A stretch of DNA of 64,000 nucleotides from Nocardioides baculatus (lineage in GTDB: Bacteria; Actinomycetota; Actinomycetes; Propionibacteriales; Nocardioidaceae): the NCBI RefSeq assembly GCF_016735675.1, contig NZ_JAERSG010000005.1:62001-126000 (forward strand). Reading direction: 5' to 3'. The notes beneath the pieces were generated by a model. The model searched no databases, was not told the origin of the DNA, and saw only the letters and a list, made by a program, of their open reading frames with translations. Below, in pieces: positions 32,981 to 41,423 of this stretch (position 1 is its first letter; every line of letters starts with the position of its first letter). Made by a program: the position numbers and the translations under genes.

Positions 32981-33850
32981 CTACCGGTAGTCGCGGAACG
33001 ACGGACGGAACGCGTCATCCATCATCAGGCGTTCGGGGTACTTCAAGCAGAGCGGGTGCAGGACGCCACCGAGGATCGCGGTCCACGGGATGGGGTAGCC
33101 GTCGTTGTCCCCCAGCGCATTGCCGGGGCTGGCCCGCAGTGCGGGGCTGTAGTGGTCCAGTCGTCGATGCACCTCCGCCAGCCATTCGTGCGTGAGGGGT
33201 GACCCGGGCTTGGCGGCGAAGGCACACATCGCGAGGAGGAGTCGATAGTGGCGCCGGAGGGCTGCGCCGACCTCACCCTGCTCGGGAGCCACCGTGTGGG
33301 GGCCGAGCTCGCGGAAGCTCATCATCCAGTGCTGGGGCGAGGCGTTGAGCGAGTTGACCGCCGCGAGGACGTCGCCGTACTCCCGCTTGATGTCGAGGTA
33401 GGCGCCACCGTGGTGATGCATCAAGTACGCGCGCAGGTAGTCGGAGCGGTGCACGAAGGACAGGTGGTCGTACGCCGGATGGAGCGGGGCGTCAGGCACT
33501 ACCCACTCCTCGAGGTTGGCCGGGGTGATCAGCGTGATCGGGAGCCGAGACTCCAGGTCCGCGAAGGCCGCGGCGCGGTTGACGGACATCTGGTTGTCGC
33601 CGGTCCACAACGCGAAGACACGCACCGGAGCCGGCCCGCTCTCGTGAACGGCGACCTTCGGTGTCTCGGCGATGAACGATTCGGGAAACAACCCGTCCGA
33701 GTAGGTGAAAGGCCGGACGGTGTCGACGAGGCGATGCACGCGGTCGCGGGCGGGATCGAGGCGGGGAGCCAGTCTCCGGCGTGCGACGAGCTGCGCGTGC
33801 TTGACCTCACGTGCGATGTCGATGAGGCGCATGACCAGGCAGTTTTGCAC
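32981..33850 (-). CDS. Capsular polysaccharide synthesis-type glycosyltransferase (GT32-like, Caps_synth)
   Basis: A 289-residue protein. VRVFALWTGDNQMSVNRAAAF, PITLITPANLEEWV, LSFVHRSDYLRAYLMHHHGGAYLDIKR give the H-x-S-D-x-x-R-x-x-x-L ... G-G-x-Y-x-D-x-K arrangement of DXD-containing sugar transferases related to Och1 and capsular Caps_synth proteins. The second acidic residue of the canonical D-x-D is a lysine here (DIK), which is odd and may alter metal binding. The start is unclear: GTG at 33850 or ATG at 33832. Its TAG stop shares a CTACCGGTAG palindrome with a small open frame on the other strand. Confidence 0.75.
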   Translation of the reverse strand: MQNCLVMRLIDIAREVKHAQLVARRRLAPRLDPARDRVHRLVDTVRPFTYSDGLFPESFIAETPKVAVHESGPAPVRVFALWTGDNQMSVNRAAAFADLESRLPITLITPANLEEWVVPDAPLHPAYDHLSFVHRSDYLRAYLMHHHGGAYLDIKREYGDVLAAVNSLNASPQHWMMSFRELGPHTVAPEQGEVGAALRRHYRLLLAMCAFAAKPGSPLTHEWLAEVHRRLDHYSPALRASPGNALGDNDGYPIPWTAILGGVLHPLCLKYPERLMMDDAFRPSFRDYR

Positions 33851-33874
33851 ACCATCTCGTCCGGTAGTGATCGC

Positions 33875-33880
33875 TAGTCT
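33875..33880 (+). promoter_or_regulatory. Leaderless-type -10 box of the GT17-like gene (TAGTCT)
   Basis: TAGTCT, 7 nt, then the ATG at 33888. It excludes the longer in-frame start at 33705. Confidence 0.5.
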
Positions 33881-33887
33881 TCATCCC

Positions 33888-34868
33888 ATGCCGGGCAGAC
33901 GAGTGGTGGTGGACTCGGTGCCGGTCAATGACGAGCTGGACCTGCTCGAGCTCAGGCTCGAGCACCTGTCGCCATATGTCGACCGCTTCGTGATCGCGGA
34001 GTCGGCGCAGACCTTCACCGGCGAGCCCAAGCCGCTCCACGTCACTCAGAATCTTGACCGGTTCGCGCAGTACGCGGACCGCATGGAGATCGTCATCTAC
34101 GCACCGGGTCGGGATGACAGCGCGTGGGATCGCGAACGTCTCGCCCGAACGACGCTGCTGCAGCGACTGCAGCAGCTCGAGGAAGACAGCGTTGTCCTGC
34201 TGGGTGATGTCGACGAGTTCCCCAGCTCCTCTCAGGCGCAAGCGCTTCAGACCGTCGACGGGCCTGTCGTGGTCCCGCTGGACACGTTCTACCGTCGAGC
34301 GAACTGGCGTCTTGAGCTCGACACCCCGTTCCTCAAGACAAAGGCAATGCCCGTTCGCGACCTTCCAGGTGACCTGCACGCTCTGCGGCTGGACGAGGAG
34401 CTTCCGGAAGTGACCGGCGAGCGGGGAGCGCACCTGTCGTTCATGGGGTTCGACGCGGCGGCTCTCGCGGCCAAGCTCCTCGCCTTCAGCCACACCGAGT
34501 ACCAGTTCGCGGCCTCGGCGGCAGAGCGGGTGCTCGGGGTGTCCGACGACATGGCACTCGACCATTTCGGACGGTCGCGAGCACGCGGCGGGGGAGTGCT
34601 GACCTACGTGGCACCGCCCGACGAGTCCGAGCTCCATGGCTGGCTACGGAGTCGGCGTCCTGAGTGGTTCGGGTCCCGCCCCAAGGCCGTTCACGTGTGG
34701 CGCGCGATGAGCGCGGCCGCGCTCGACGAGGCGATGAGCTCACACGACGCGTCCAAGCTCGCCGACCTGGGTGCCTGGGGCACCGTACGCAGCCCGTCGG
34801 CGCGCCGACTCCTCGTGCTGCGGGCCCGGGCGGCCCTGGGAAGGATCCGCCATGGGCGACGGCACTGA
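33888..34868 (+). CDS. Glycosyltransferase family 17-like protein
   Basis: A 326-residue protein. VVDSVPVNDELDLLELRLEHLSPYVDRFVIAESAQTFTGEPKPLH closely follows the GT17 (beta-1,4-GlcNAc transferase) start seen in bacteria and eukaryotes. LLGDVDEFPSSSQAQAL supplies a D-x-D-E metal site. YVAPPDESELHGWL and the basic C-terminus complete it. Bacterial GT17 proteins are usually in polysaccharide loci; donor not shown. It overlaps the next gene by 17 nt. Confidence 0.83.
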   Translation: MPGRRVVVDSVPVNDELDLLELRLEHLSPYVDRFVIAESAQTFTGEPKPLHVTQNLDRFAQYADRMEIVIYAPGRDDSAWDRERLARTTLLQRLQQLEEDSVVLLGDVDEFPSSSQAQALQTVDGPVVVPLDTFYRRANWRLELDTPFLKTKAMPVRDLPGDLHALRLDEELPEVTGERGAHLSFMGFDAAALAAKLLAFSHTEYQFAASAAERVLGVSDDMALDHFGRSRARGGGVLTYVAPPDESELHGWLRSRRPEWFGSRPKAVHVWRAMSAAALDEAMSSHDASKLADLGAWGTVRSPSARRLLVLRARAALGRIRHGRRH

Positions 34869-35643
34869 GACCGGCGACGCAGCGCCCAGCGTCACCTTCG
34901 AGACGAAGGTGTGGGAGGGCGACTACCGCGTCGTCCTGACGGAGGAGCGCCTGTCCGCGGCGCTCGACCGCAACTGCTTCGAGTTCGCCAGGCGCGTGGT
35001 CCATGTCAACAACGTCGACAACCGGCGGGCCGTCGAGCGTCGCGCGCGTTCGGTGGTCGCCGCAGGACTCGTCGACGACGTCGTGTTCGTCGAGGACCAC
35101 GCCGCCTCCGCCCTCGACCACTTCGGTCTCACCGTGACCGACCTGGGCCGCGGGTACGTCTACTCGATCAGCGAGCTGGTCAGCATCTACCTGGCGACGA
35201 CGGACCATGTACTGCACTTCGCGGGCGACACGATCCTCAGCCAGGAGTACAACTGGCTGCCAGACGCTCTTGACCTCCTCCGTCGGCGTCCGGATGTCGC
35301 CGTGGTCAACCTCAGCTGGACGTCGGACATCACGGCCGTCGAGGCCGAGTCCGAGGATCGCGACGGCGACTTCCTCCTGGGGTACGGGTTCTCCGACCAG
35401 ATGTACCTGGTGCGGACGTCAGACTTCTCCGCACAGATCTACGGGGAGTCGCACCCCGCGTCCGACCGCTATCCCGACTATGGCGGGGAGCTCTTCGAGA
35501 AGCGCGTCGACTCCTGGATGCGCAACCACTCGAGGCTGCGAGCCACCTGGACCGATGGGTACTACGCGCACGAGAACATCCGCGCGCCCGGTCTGAAGAA
35601 CCGCCTGCGGGGATCTTGGTTCATGCCGGGAGGCGGTCGCTGA
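34852..35643 (+). CDS. Glycosyltransferase-like protein, family unclear
   Basis: A 263-residue protein I cannot place firmly. The layout looks like GT-A: an early beta-strand segment RRVVHVNNVDNRRAVERRA (in the position of the N-D-x-S loop), GYVYSISELVSIYLATTDHVLHFAGDTILS, where the hydrophobic strand ends in GD rather than D-x-D, then VAVVNLSWTSD and GYGFSDQMYLVRTSDF. The C-terminal KNRLRGSWFMPGGGR is basic. The GT17 gene upstream overlaps it by 17 nt, so they are coupled. It may be a GT2-related transferase or a non-catalytic partner. Confidence 0.6.
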   Translation: MGDGTETGDAAPSVTFETKVWEGDYRVVLTEERLSAALDRNCFEFARRVVHVNNVDNRRAVERRARSVVAAGLVDDVVFVEDHAASALDHFGLTVTDLGRGYVYSISELVSIYLATTDHVLHFAGDTILSQEYNWLPDALDLLRRRPDVAVVNLSWTSDITAVEAESEDRDGDFLLGYGFSDQMYLVRTSDFSAQIYGESHPASDRYPDYGGELFEKRVDSWMRNHSRLRATWTDGYYAHENIRAPGLKNRLRGSWFMPGGGR

Positions 35644-35652
35644 CAGGCTCGG

Positions 35653-36591
35653 TCATGTCTCCTCGACGTCCGGGGGCGACGGCCATGGCGGCGTGCTCGC
35701 AGCACGCATCTCCCGCCTCCATGCCACGCGCGGAGCGGTCGGTCGGCCCGCCACCCGTTGGACGGATCGGGTGGCGAAGTTGACCACAGCGACGGCGCGC
35801 ATGGCGTGCCGCAGGGACCTCAGGCCTCCCCATTTGTCCGCATAGGTGATGCGGGAGCGCACCAGCCACTCGTTCGACCGGTCGAAGTCTGTCGACGAGC
35901 CGCCCTCGTGCTCGACGGACACCGTGGGCAACAACCAGGCACTCACTCCGACGTCGGACAATCGCCTCTGCAGGTCGACCTCCTCCGAGTAGAGGTAGAA
36001 ACGCTCGTCGAAACCATCGACGGCCCGGAAGGCATTCGCCGGGAGCAGGAGCAGCGATCCCTGCAGCCAGTCCACCTTCCGCGGGTGGGGATCGCGAGGG
36101 CGCACACGCCCAGTGGCGCGCTGGTACCAGCCTTGTTCCGAGAACTTCTGGAGCGCCACCAGACGCTCGATCACCCAGTGGTGGGTGGTCGGAAATCGAC
36201 GGCCGGTCGGTTCCTCGGCGCCCGCCGGGGTCGTGGTGCGGGGCCCCACCACCGCCGGCATCAGCGGCGTGGCCTGTTCCACGAGGCGCGCCACGAGGTC
36301 GTGCGAGAGCCTGACGTCGCTGTTGAGGACCATCAGGAGCTCGCCTCGGGCCACAGCGGCGCCGCTGTTGACGGCGGCACCGAAGCCACCGTTGTCTTGA
36401 CGGCGTACGACGACGACCTCCGACTGGTCGGGGAACTCAGTCGGCGAACAGTCGTCCACGACGATCACCTCCAGCAGATGGCCGCTTGTCTGGTCGTGGA
36501 GGTCGGCGACGACCTGCTGCGCGAGCGCCGGATCGCCGTAGTGCGGAATGATCGCGGAGACGCGGGGTGTGTCGGCCGGCACCCGGGTCAT
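35653..36591 (-). CDS. Glycosyltransferase family 2, rhamnosyltransferase-like
   Basis: A 312-residue GT-A enzyme. RVSAIIPHYGDPALAQQVVADL, VIVVDDCSP, NGGFGAAVNSGAAVARGELLMVLNSDVRLS (N-S-D is the metal motif), WLQGSLLLLPANAFRAVDGFDERFYLYSEEVDLQRRL and VEHEGGSS match WbbL/RfbF-type rhamnosyltransferases. The ATG overlaps the stop of the upstream ABC exporter (ATGA). It resembles the second half of the two-domain transferase at 45-47 kb. Confidence 0.88.
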   Translation of the reverse strand: MTRVPADTPRVSAIIPHYGDPALAQQVVADLHDQTSGHLLEVIVVDDCSPTEFPDQSEVVVVRRQDNGGFGAAVNSGAAVARGELLMVLNSDVRLSHDLVARLVEQATPLMPAVVGPRTTTPAGAEEPTGRRFPTTHHWVIERLVALQKFSEQGWYQRATGRVRPRDPHPRKVDWLQGSLLLLPANAFRAVDGFDERFYLYSEEVDLQRRLSDVGVSAWLLPTVSVEHEGGSSTDFDRSNEWLVRSRITYADKWGGLRSLRHAMRAVAVVNFATRSVQRVAGRPTAPRVAWRREMRAASTPPWPSPPDVEET

Positions 36592-38468
36592 CTGCCCCGA
36601 CCGGCCCGCAGCGGTGACTCGGCCGAGGATGCGGGTGCGTCGAGAGAGCCGAGCTCCACCAGACGGGCGAAGGTCGAGTTCTCCGAGCGCACGTCCTCGA
36701 ATGTTCCAGCGCTCGCGACCTTGCCGCTCTCCATGAACACCAAACGGTCGCAGTGGCGGACGGTGGAGAGCCGGTGAGCGACGACGATGACGGTCACTGT
36801 CCCGCGCAGGCTCTCCATCGTGTCGGTGATCCTGCGCTCGGTCTGGTTGTCGAGCGCTGACGTGGCTTCGTCCAGCACCAGCAGAGAAGGGTTCCGGTAG
36901 AGCGCGCGCGCGATGCCGACGCGCTGACGCTGTCCACCCGACAGGCGCATGCCGCGCTCGCCAGCGAGGGTCTCGAGACCGTCAGGCAGGTCGTCGATGA
37001 GGTCCTGGAGCTGTGCGCGTTCGATGGTGTGGGCGAGTCGCGTCGGGTCGAGCGGCTCGTTGAAGGCGATGTTCTCGCTGATGCTGACGTCGAGGAGCGT
37101 CACCTCTTGGGGCACGACCGCGAGCTGTCGCTGCCATGCGGGCAGGTTGTCGAAGACGGAGACGGTGCCCGCCCGGATCTCGCCCCGCTGCGGGTGCTGG
37201 AGACCCAGGATGACGTCGACCAGGGTGCTCTTGCCGGCCCCGCTCATGCCAACGACGGCGAGCGAGGTGCCGGAGGGGATCTCGAGGTCCACTCCGTCCA
37301 GCACGTCGACCTCGGGGCGTCCGGGATAGGCGTAGTGAACTCCGGCGAGAGTCAGGTCGCCGGTCGGGACCTCGTCCGTGACGACCCGCTGCTCCTCCTC
37401 CTTGGCACTCACCTGCATCTCATCGTGGACGGCCACCAGATGCTCCAGGGGTGCCCTGGCGTAGCGGACGCCGGACAGCGCGCTGATGAGGCGGACGGAG
37501 CTGGGCAGCACCCGCGTGCCCGCCGCGACGAAGAGGCCCAGCAGGACCAGCCCGTTCTGGCCGCTCTCCCCTGTGGTGGCAACCGCAGCCAGCACGCCGA
37601 TGCCCAGCACGAACGTGATCTCCAGGAAGTAGGACGGCAGCGAGGTCAGGATCTGTGCCCGGACCTCGGCCTCGGCGCCGTCGGTGCTCTTCTCCCGGAA
37701 CTCGTCGACGAACGGCTGGTGAGCCCGGCGCAGCCTGATCTCCTTCACCGCGGTCAGGGACTGCAGGCTGGACTTGGACACAGCCTGGGATGCGATCCGG
37801 GTGCGCTCGCCGGCGGCCTGGATGCGTGGGCGGATCATCCGCTGGACCACGAAGGCGGCGATGCCGAAGTAGAGGCCGGCGGCGAGTGCGATGGTGGGCG
37901 AGATCACGAGAAGCGAAACGAAGATGAAGGTGATGGTGAAGACCTCGGTCAGAGCGCCCATCGCGGACGCCAGCCCACCCGCGTAGCCCATCGCCACCGC
38001 GCCCTGGACGGTCCAGAGCTTGTCACCGGTGGTCTGACTGAGATGCCACCAGTAGGGAGCCGTGAGGTATCCCCGCAGCATCTGCGTAGAGATGTTGATG
38101 TTCTGGATGGCCATGAAGCGCAGCTGCCATCGCTTGACGAGCAGGGCCGCAACGTCCTTCGCAACGAACGCGCCGAAGATGATCAGCGCGAGGGAGAGCA
38201 CGAGGACGCGTGGCTCCGGGTCGCCCAGCGCATCGCCCACCTTCCCGACGGCGCCAGAGTCGAGCGATTGCCCTGTCACGTACTGCATCATCGGCAGCAT
38301 GGCGAGCACGCCGACCATGTCCAGCACCGCCAGGAACGCCGACAGGCCGATGGAGACGACGAGCCGCTTGCGAGTCGGGTGGTCGATCAGTGCGCCGGTC
38401 CCGGGCGGGAAGCCGAGGACGCCGGCCAGACGTCGGAGTGATGGACCGGTGAGGCTGCGCACGCGCAC
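36588..38468 (-). CDS. ABC exporter, fused membrane and ATPase domains (MsbA/PglK-like)
   Basis: A 626-residue half-transporter that would dimerise. Six membrane helices span about 28-335. The nucleotide-binding domain has Walker A VVGMSGAGKST, the Q-loop VPQEV, signature LSGGQRQRVGIARAL, Walker B LLVLDEATSALDNQ and the H-loop VAHRLSTVRHCD. The Q-loop residue and catalytic glutamate are present. It resembles exporters that flip lipid-linked oligosaccharides. The GT2 gene is coupled by ATGA. The start is GTG at 38468, or GTG at 38462, which follows a CAGACT box by 6 nt. With no Wzx in the window this is the best flippase candidate. Confidence 0.85.
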   Translation of the reverse strand: MRVRSLTGPSLRRLAGVLGFPPGTGALIDHPTRKRLVVSIGLSAFLAVLDMVGVLAMLPMMQYVTGQSLDSGAVGKVGDALGDPEPRVLVLSLALIIFGAFVAKDVAALLVKRWQLRFMAIQNINISTQMLRGYLTAPYWWHLSQTTGDKLWTVQGAVAMGYAGGLASAMGALTEVFTITFIFVSLLVISPTIALAAGLYFGIAAFVVQRMIRPRIQAAGERTRIASQAVSKSSLQSLTAVKEIRLRRAHQPFVDEFREKSTDGAEAEVRAQILTSLPSYFLEITFVLGIGVLAAVATTGESGQNGLVLLGLFVAAGTRVLPSSVRLISALSGVRYARAPLEHLVAVHDEMQVSAKEEEQRVVTDEVPTGDLTLAGVHYAYPGRPEVDVLDGVDLEIPSGTSLAVVGMSGAGKSTLVDVILGLQHPQRGEIRAGTVSVFDNLPAWQRQLAVVPQEVTLLDVSISENIAFNEPLDPTRLAHTIERAQLQDLIDDLPDGLETLAGERGMRLSGGQRQRVGIARALYRNPSLLVLDEATSALDNQTERRITDTMESLRGTVTVIVVAHRLSTVRHCDRLVFMESGKVASAGTFEDVRSENSTFARLVELGSLDAPASSAESPLRAGRGR

Positions 38469-38511
38469 AGTCTGCCTTGCCGCATCGACCTCGCGTGGGC
38501 GCCTCGAGAGT

Positions 38512-38517
38512 TAGGGT
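38512..38517 (+). promoter_or_regulatory. Leaderless-type -10 box of a short leader ORF (TAGGGT)
   Basis: TAGGGT, 6 nt, then GTG at 38524, which opens a 10-codon frame rather than the glycosyltransferase itself. Confidence 0.45.
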
Positions 38518-38523
38518 GCCGTC

Positions 38524-38556
38524 GTGGAGGACATTCCCGGCAGGTGGAGCTCTTGA
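38524..38556 (+). CDS. Candidate leader peptide (10 codons) upstream of a glycosyltransferase
   Basis: GTG start placed 6 nt after TAGGGT; the peptide reads VEDIPGRWSS. Its TGA overlaps a TTG at 38553 (TTGA), which is the likely start of the next gene and has GGAG just upstream. It would allow translational coupling. No attenuator hairpin was found, and the evidence is position only. Confidence 0.35.
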   Translation: MEDIPGRWSS

Positions 38557-39641
38557 CGATCCGTTTCATGGTGCCTGACCTCCCGACACCCAGCGGGGGG
38601 ATCAAGGTGATCTACCGCTACGTCGAGCACCTCTGCGCCCTCGGGTACGACGCTCGTGTCTGGCACGGCGCTTCCGGGTTCGCGTACGAGTCGTGGGGTT
38701 CGACGGCTCCGGTCGACACCGGGGTGGAGCTCGACTTCGCGGCCGGTGACGTCCTGGTCATGCCTGAGACGGGCGGCTCGAAGTGGAGCTTCCTGTCGGA
38801 GGGTCAGCCGGTCGTGATGCTCTGCCAGGGCATGGACTTCGTCTTCGCCAACTCCGACTTCCTCACCGACGAGCCGGGCGACTACCCGGGCTGGCCGCAC
38901 GCGACCGCCGCGATCACCGTGTCGGACGCGATCCACACCTTCCTCGACCGCGCCTGTCACGACGGCTTCCCGCTGCACAACGTGCCAGTGCAGATCGAGG
39001 ACTGGTTCCAGCCCGGCGCGAAGGAGAAGCGCATCGCGCTGATGCCTCGCCGCCGGCGCGAGGACCTGCTCGGTGCCGTCCAGCTCGTACGTCGCTCGGG
39101 ACGTCTCGGTGACTGGGAGATCGTGCTCATCGACGGCATGACCCAGCAGCAGGTGGCCGACGAGCTCGGCCGCGCCGCGATCTTCCTCTTCGGGGCCGAG
39201 CGCGAGGGCGTCGGTCTTCCGGGCGCCGAGGCGATGGCCTCGGGCTGCTACGTCGTCGGCTTCACCGGTGACGGAGCGAAGGAGTACATGCTCGCCGAGC
39301 ACGCGTCCGTCATCGCCGACTCCGACGTGGTCGGAATGTGCGACCGCACGCTCGAGGCGATGGACTGGTTCGAGCACGACCGGGCGGTCATCGATGACCG
39401 AGCGCGTCGCGGCCACGACTGGGTCCGCTCCCGCCACAGCGGCGAGCTGGTTCGGGAGCGCCTGAGCACAGCCTTCGCCGCGATCACCGCACCCGGGTCA
39501 CCGTCCTTGCTGCCTGAGGCCGTGACGTTGGAGCACTACCAGGCCCACGCTCCGGCCACCGACCCCTACAACCGCGCGCGCGTCGTCGTACGCGGTGCGG
39601 GTCGGCGGGTGCTGGACCGGATCGAGGGCCTGCGCGGATGA
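38553..39641 (+). CDS. Glycosyltransferase, GT4-like
   Basis: About 362 residues. IRFMVPDLPTPSGGIKVIYRYVEHLCALGYD is a typical acceptor-domain start, followed by a compact first domain and DFVFANSDFL. The donor domain runs from KRIALMPRRRREDL through ELGRAAIFLFGAEREGVGLPGAEAMASGCYVVGF, where E-x-x-G-x-x-x-x-E is the GT4 donor motif. The start is uncertain: TTG 38553 has a Shine-Dalgarno GGAG and a coupled upstream leader; GTG 38544 and ATG 38568 are alternatives. The TGA overlaps the ATG of the fucosyltransferase-like gene (ATGA). Confidence 0.8.
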   Translation: MTIRFMVPDLPTPSGGIKVIYRYVEHLCALGYDARVWHGASGFAYESWGSTAPVDTGVELDFAAGDVLVMPETGGSKWSFLSEGQPVVMLCQGMDFVFANSDFLTDEPGDYPGWPHATAAITVSDAIHTFLDRACHDGFPLHNVPVQIEDWFQPGAKEKRIALMPRRRREDLLGAVQLVRRSGRLGDWEIVLIDGMTQQQVADELGRAAIFLFGAEREGVGLPGAEAMASGCYVVGFTGDGAKEYMLAEHASVIADSDVVGMCDRTLEAMDWFEHDRAVIDDRARRGHDWVRSRHSGELVRERLSTAFAAITAPGSPSLLPEAVTLEHYQAHAPATDPYNRARVVVRGAGRRVLDRIEGLRG

Positions 39642-40549
39642 GCGGACCGAAGGACGTCGCACGGAAGATCGCGGCCCCGGGCCTGAGCGCGGCGCGCCGT
39701 GGCCTCGGTCGTCGCGTGGTGAACTGGACCCCGGACTTCATGGGGTTCGGCAACCAGCTCTACCTCTGGGCGTGGGCCCATGCGCACCGCGACGAGAAGC
39801 CATCACCGCGCGTGCTCGTGATCGACAAGATGCGCTACTGGATCTCCTACTTCCCGGACGTCCAGCCGTGGTTGCTCGAGCCGGGGGAGGTGAAGGCGCT
39901 CGACCAGCGGGCCCACCACTGGGCCCAGCCGCTCGAGCACTCGGGTGATCCGCGGGGCTACACCGATGAGAGCCGGGCAGCGTTCATCCGGGACTGGCTG
40001 CTCACGTCGCCCGCCCTGTCCTGCCTCGCGGACTCCGAGCTCGCACAGGACGATGTCCTGACCCTCAACGTCCGGCGTGGGGACTACTACAGCAACCCTG
40101 TCCACCGCCCGGAGTTCGCCATTGACCTGTCCGCCTACCTGCACCTTGCGGTCACGTCCGCCGTCGAGACAGACGGGCCGGTCCGACGGGTGCACGTCGT
40201 TTCCGACGACCAGGCCTGGTGCCGGCAGCGCCTCCCGTGGTTGTCCGGTGTCGCGGACGAGGTCACCTACCCGGGCCCTGACGAGGGTCCGATCGACAAC
40301 TTCAGGGACGTCTCGTCGTCTCGGCGACTGGTCATCTCCAACTCCACCTTCTCGATCTGGGGCGCAGCAGTGGCCGCCACGGCGCTGGGCCGCACGAGCG
40401 TCTGGGCGCCTGCGTTCTTCCAGGCCCGCTACGGCCCGGGACGGTGCTACGAGTACGACCAGCAGTGGAGCTTCGTCGATGAGCTCCCCGGCGGCTGGCA
40501 GCCGGAGTGGGTGCTGGCCGGCGAGGGCGTCAGGTCCGGCGAGACGTGA
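39638..40549 (+). CDS. Alpha-1,2-fucosyltransferase-family protein (GT11)
   Basis: A 303-residue GT-B protein. The conserved GT11 features are MGFGNQLYLWAWAHAH near the start (G-x-G-N-x-x), LNVRRGDYY (the H/R-R-R-G-D-Y GDP-binding motif), VHVVSDDQAWCRQRL and LVISNSTFSIWGA (S-N-S-T-F-S-W). It would transfer fucose or a related sugar from GDP. The gmd gene supplies the GDP-sugar family, but no GDP-fucose synthase is seen. It is one of a tandem pair with the next gene, 7 nt apart. Confidence 0.88.
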   Translation: MSGPKDVARKIAAPGLSAARRGLGRRVVNWTPDFMGFGNQLYLWAWAHAHRDEKPSPRVLVIDKMRYWISYFPDVQPWLLEPGEVKALDQRAHHWAQPLEHSGDPRGYTDESRAAFIRDWLLTSPALSCLADSELAQDDVLTLNVRRGDYYSNPVHRPEFAIDLSAYLHLAVTSAVETDGPVRRVHVVSDDQAWCRQRLPWLSGVADEVTYPGPDEGPIDNFRDVSSSRRLVISNSTFSIWGAAVAATALGRTSVWAPAFFQARYGPGRCYEYDQQWSFVDELPGGWQPEWVLAGEGVRSGET

Positions 40550-40556
40550 GCGGCTG

Positions 40557-41423
40557 ATGCACTGGCGAGTTCGGAAGGCGGCCGACCGGGCGCAGGACCG
40601 GTGGGTCCGTCGCGGTCCGCGCACCGTCCTGTGGACCCAGCCGACGGCGCACCTCGGCAACTTCCTCTACGACTGGATGCACGCGTGGGACCAGCGCCGG
40701 CAGGGTGCTGACATGGTCTGCTTGCGTACGTCAGCGATGGAGCGGTGGATGCCCCTGTTCGGTGACCCGGCGCGCGAGCTGGTCGTCGATCGGGAAGACG
40801 TACGTCTGACGGATCGTCGTGAGCGCGGGCTGCACAACGAGTTCGGTCCCCACTTCGACGAGAGCACCCTCGGTCGTTTCATCGAAGGCTTCCTCGAACC
40901 GAGCGGCCTCCTCGACGCTGACCGCGTGCCCGCAGGCCTCAGGCTGGGCAACGATGGCGTCGTGGTCAACGTCAGGCGAGGGGACTACGTCACGAACGAG
41001 TCGAACTGGCGCAACTACGGCTTCGACGTCCACGACTACCTGCGTGTCGCGCTCGACCGAAGCGTTGCGGTCGGTGGGCCGATCCGGCGGATACTCGTCG
41101 TCTCCGACGGCATCGAGTGGTGCAAGGCGGAGCTGGGGTGGTTGTCGCGCCGGTGCGAGGTGCTGGACTTCGAGGACACCGGTCGGCCGCCGGAGGTGCA
41201 TCTTGCGGTCCTGTCCCACGCGTCGAGGCTCGTGCTGACCAACTCGACGTTCTCCTACTGGGGCGGCTACCTGAGCGCGTGGCGGTCCGGCCGGCCGGAG
41301 CAGGTCGTCGCTCCGTGGTTCCACATCCGGACCGATCTTGGCGGTGCCGCATGGCAGCTCGATCCACGCTGGAGTGTTGTCGAGGACATCCCCACTCAGT
41401 GGCGGCTCCCTGATCCTCAGTGA
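40557..41423 (+). CDS. Alpha-1,2-fucosyltransferase-family protein (GT11), second copy
   Basis: A 288-residue relative of the preceding gene with GNFLYDWMHAWD, VNVRRGDYVTNES, ILVVSDGIEWCKAEL and LVLTNSTFSYWGGY. Similarity is confined to these motifs, so the copies are old paralogues rather than a recent duplication. The two probably decorate different positions. It ends 7 nt into the convergent WbqC-like gene. Confidence 0.87.
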   Translation: MHWRVRKAADRAQDRWVRRGPRTVLWTQPTAHLGNFLYDWMHAWDQRRQGADMVCLRTSAMERWMPLFGDPARELVVDREDVRLTDRRERGLHNEFGPHFDESTLGRFIEGFLEPSGLLDADRVPAGLRLGNDGVVVNVRRGDYVTNESNWRNYGFDVHDYLRVALDRSVAVGGPIRRILVVSDGIEWCKAELGWLSRRCEVLDFEDTGRPPEVHLAVLSHASRLVLTNSTFSYWGGYLSAWRSGRPEQVVAPWFHIRTDLGGAAWQLDPRWSVVEDIPTQWRLPDPQ

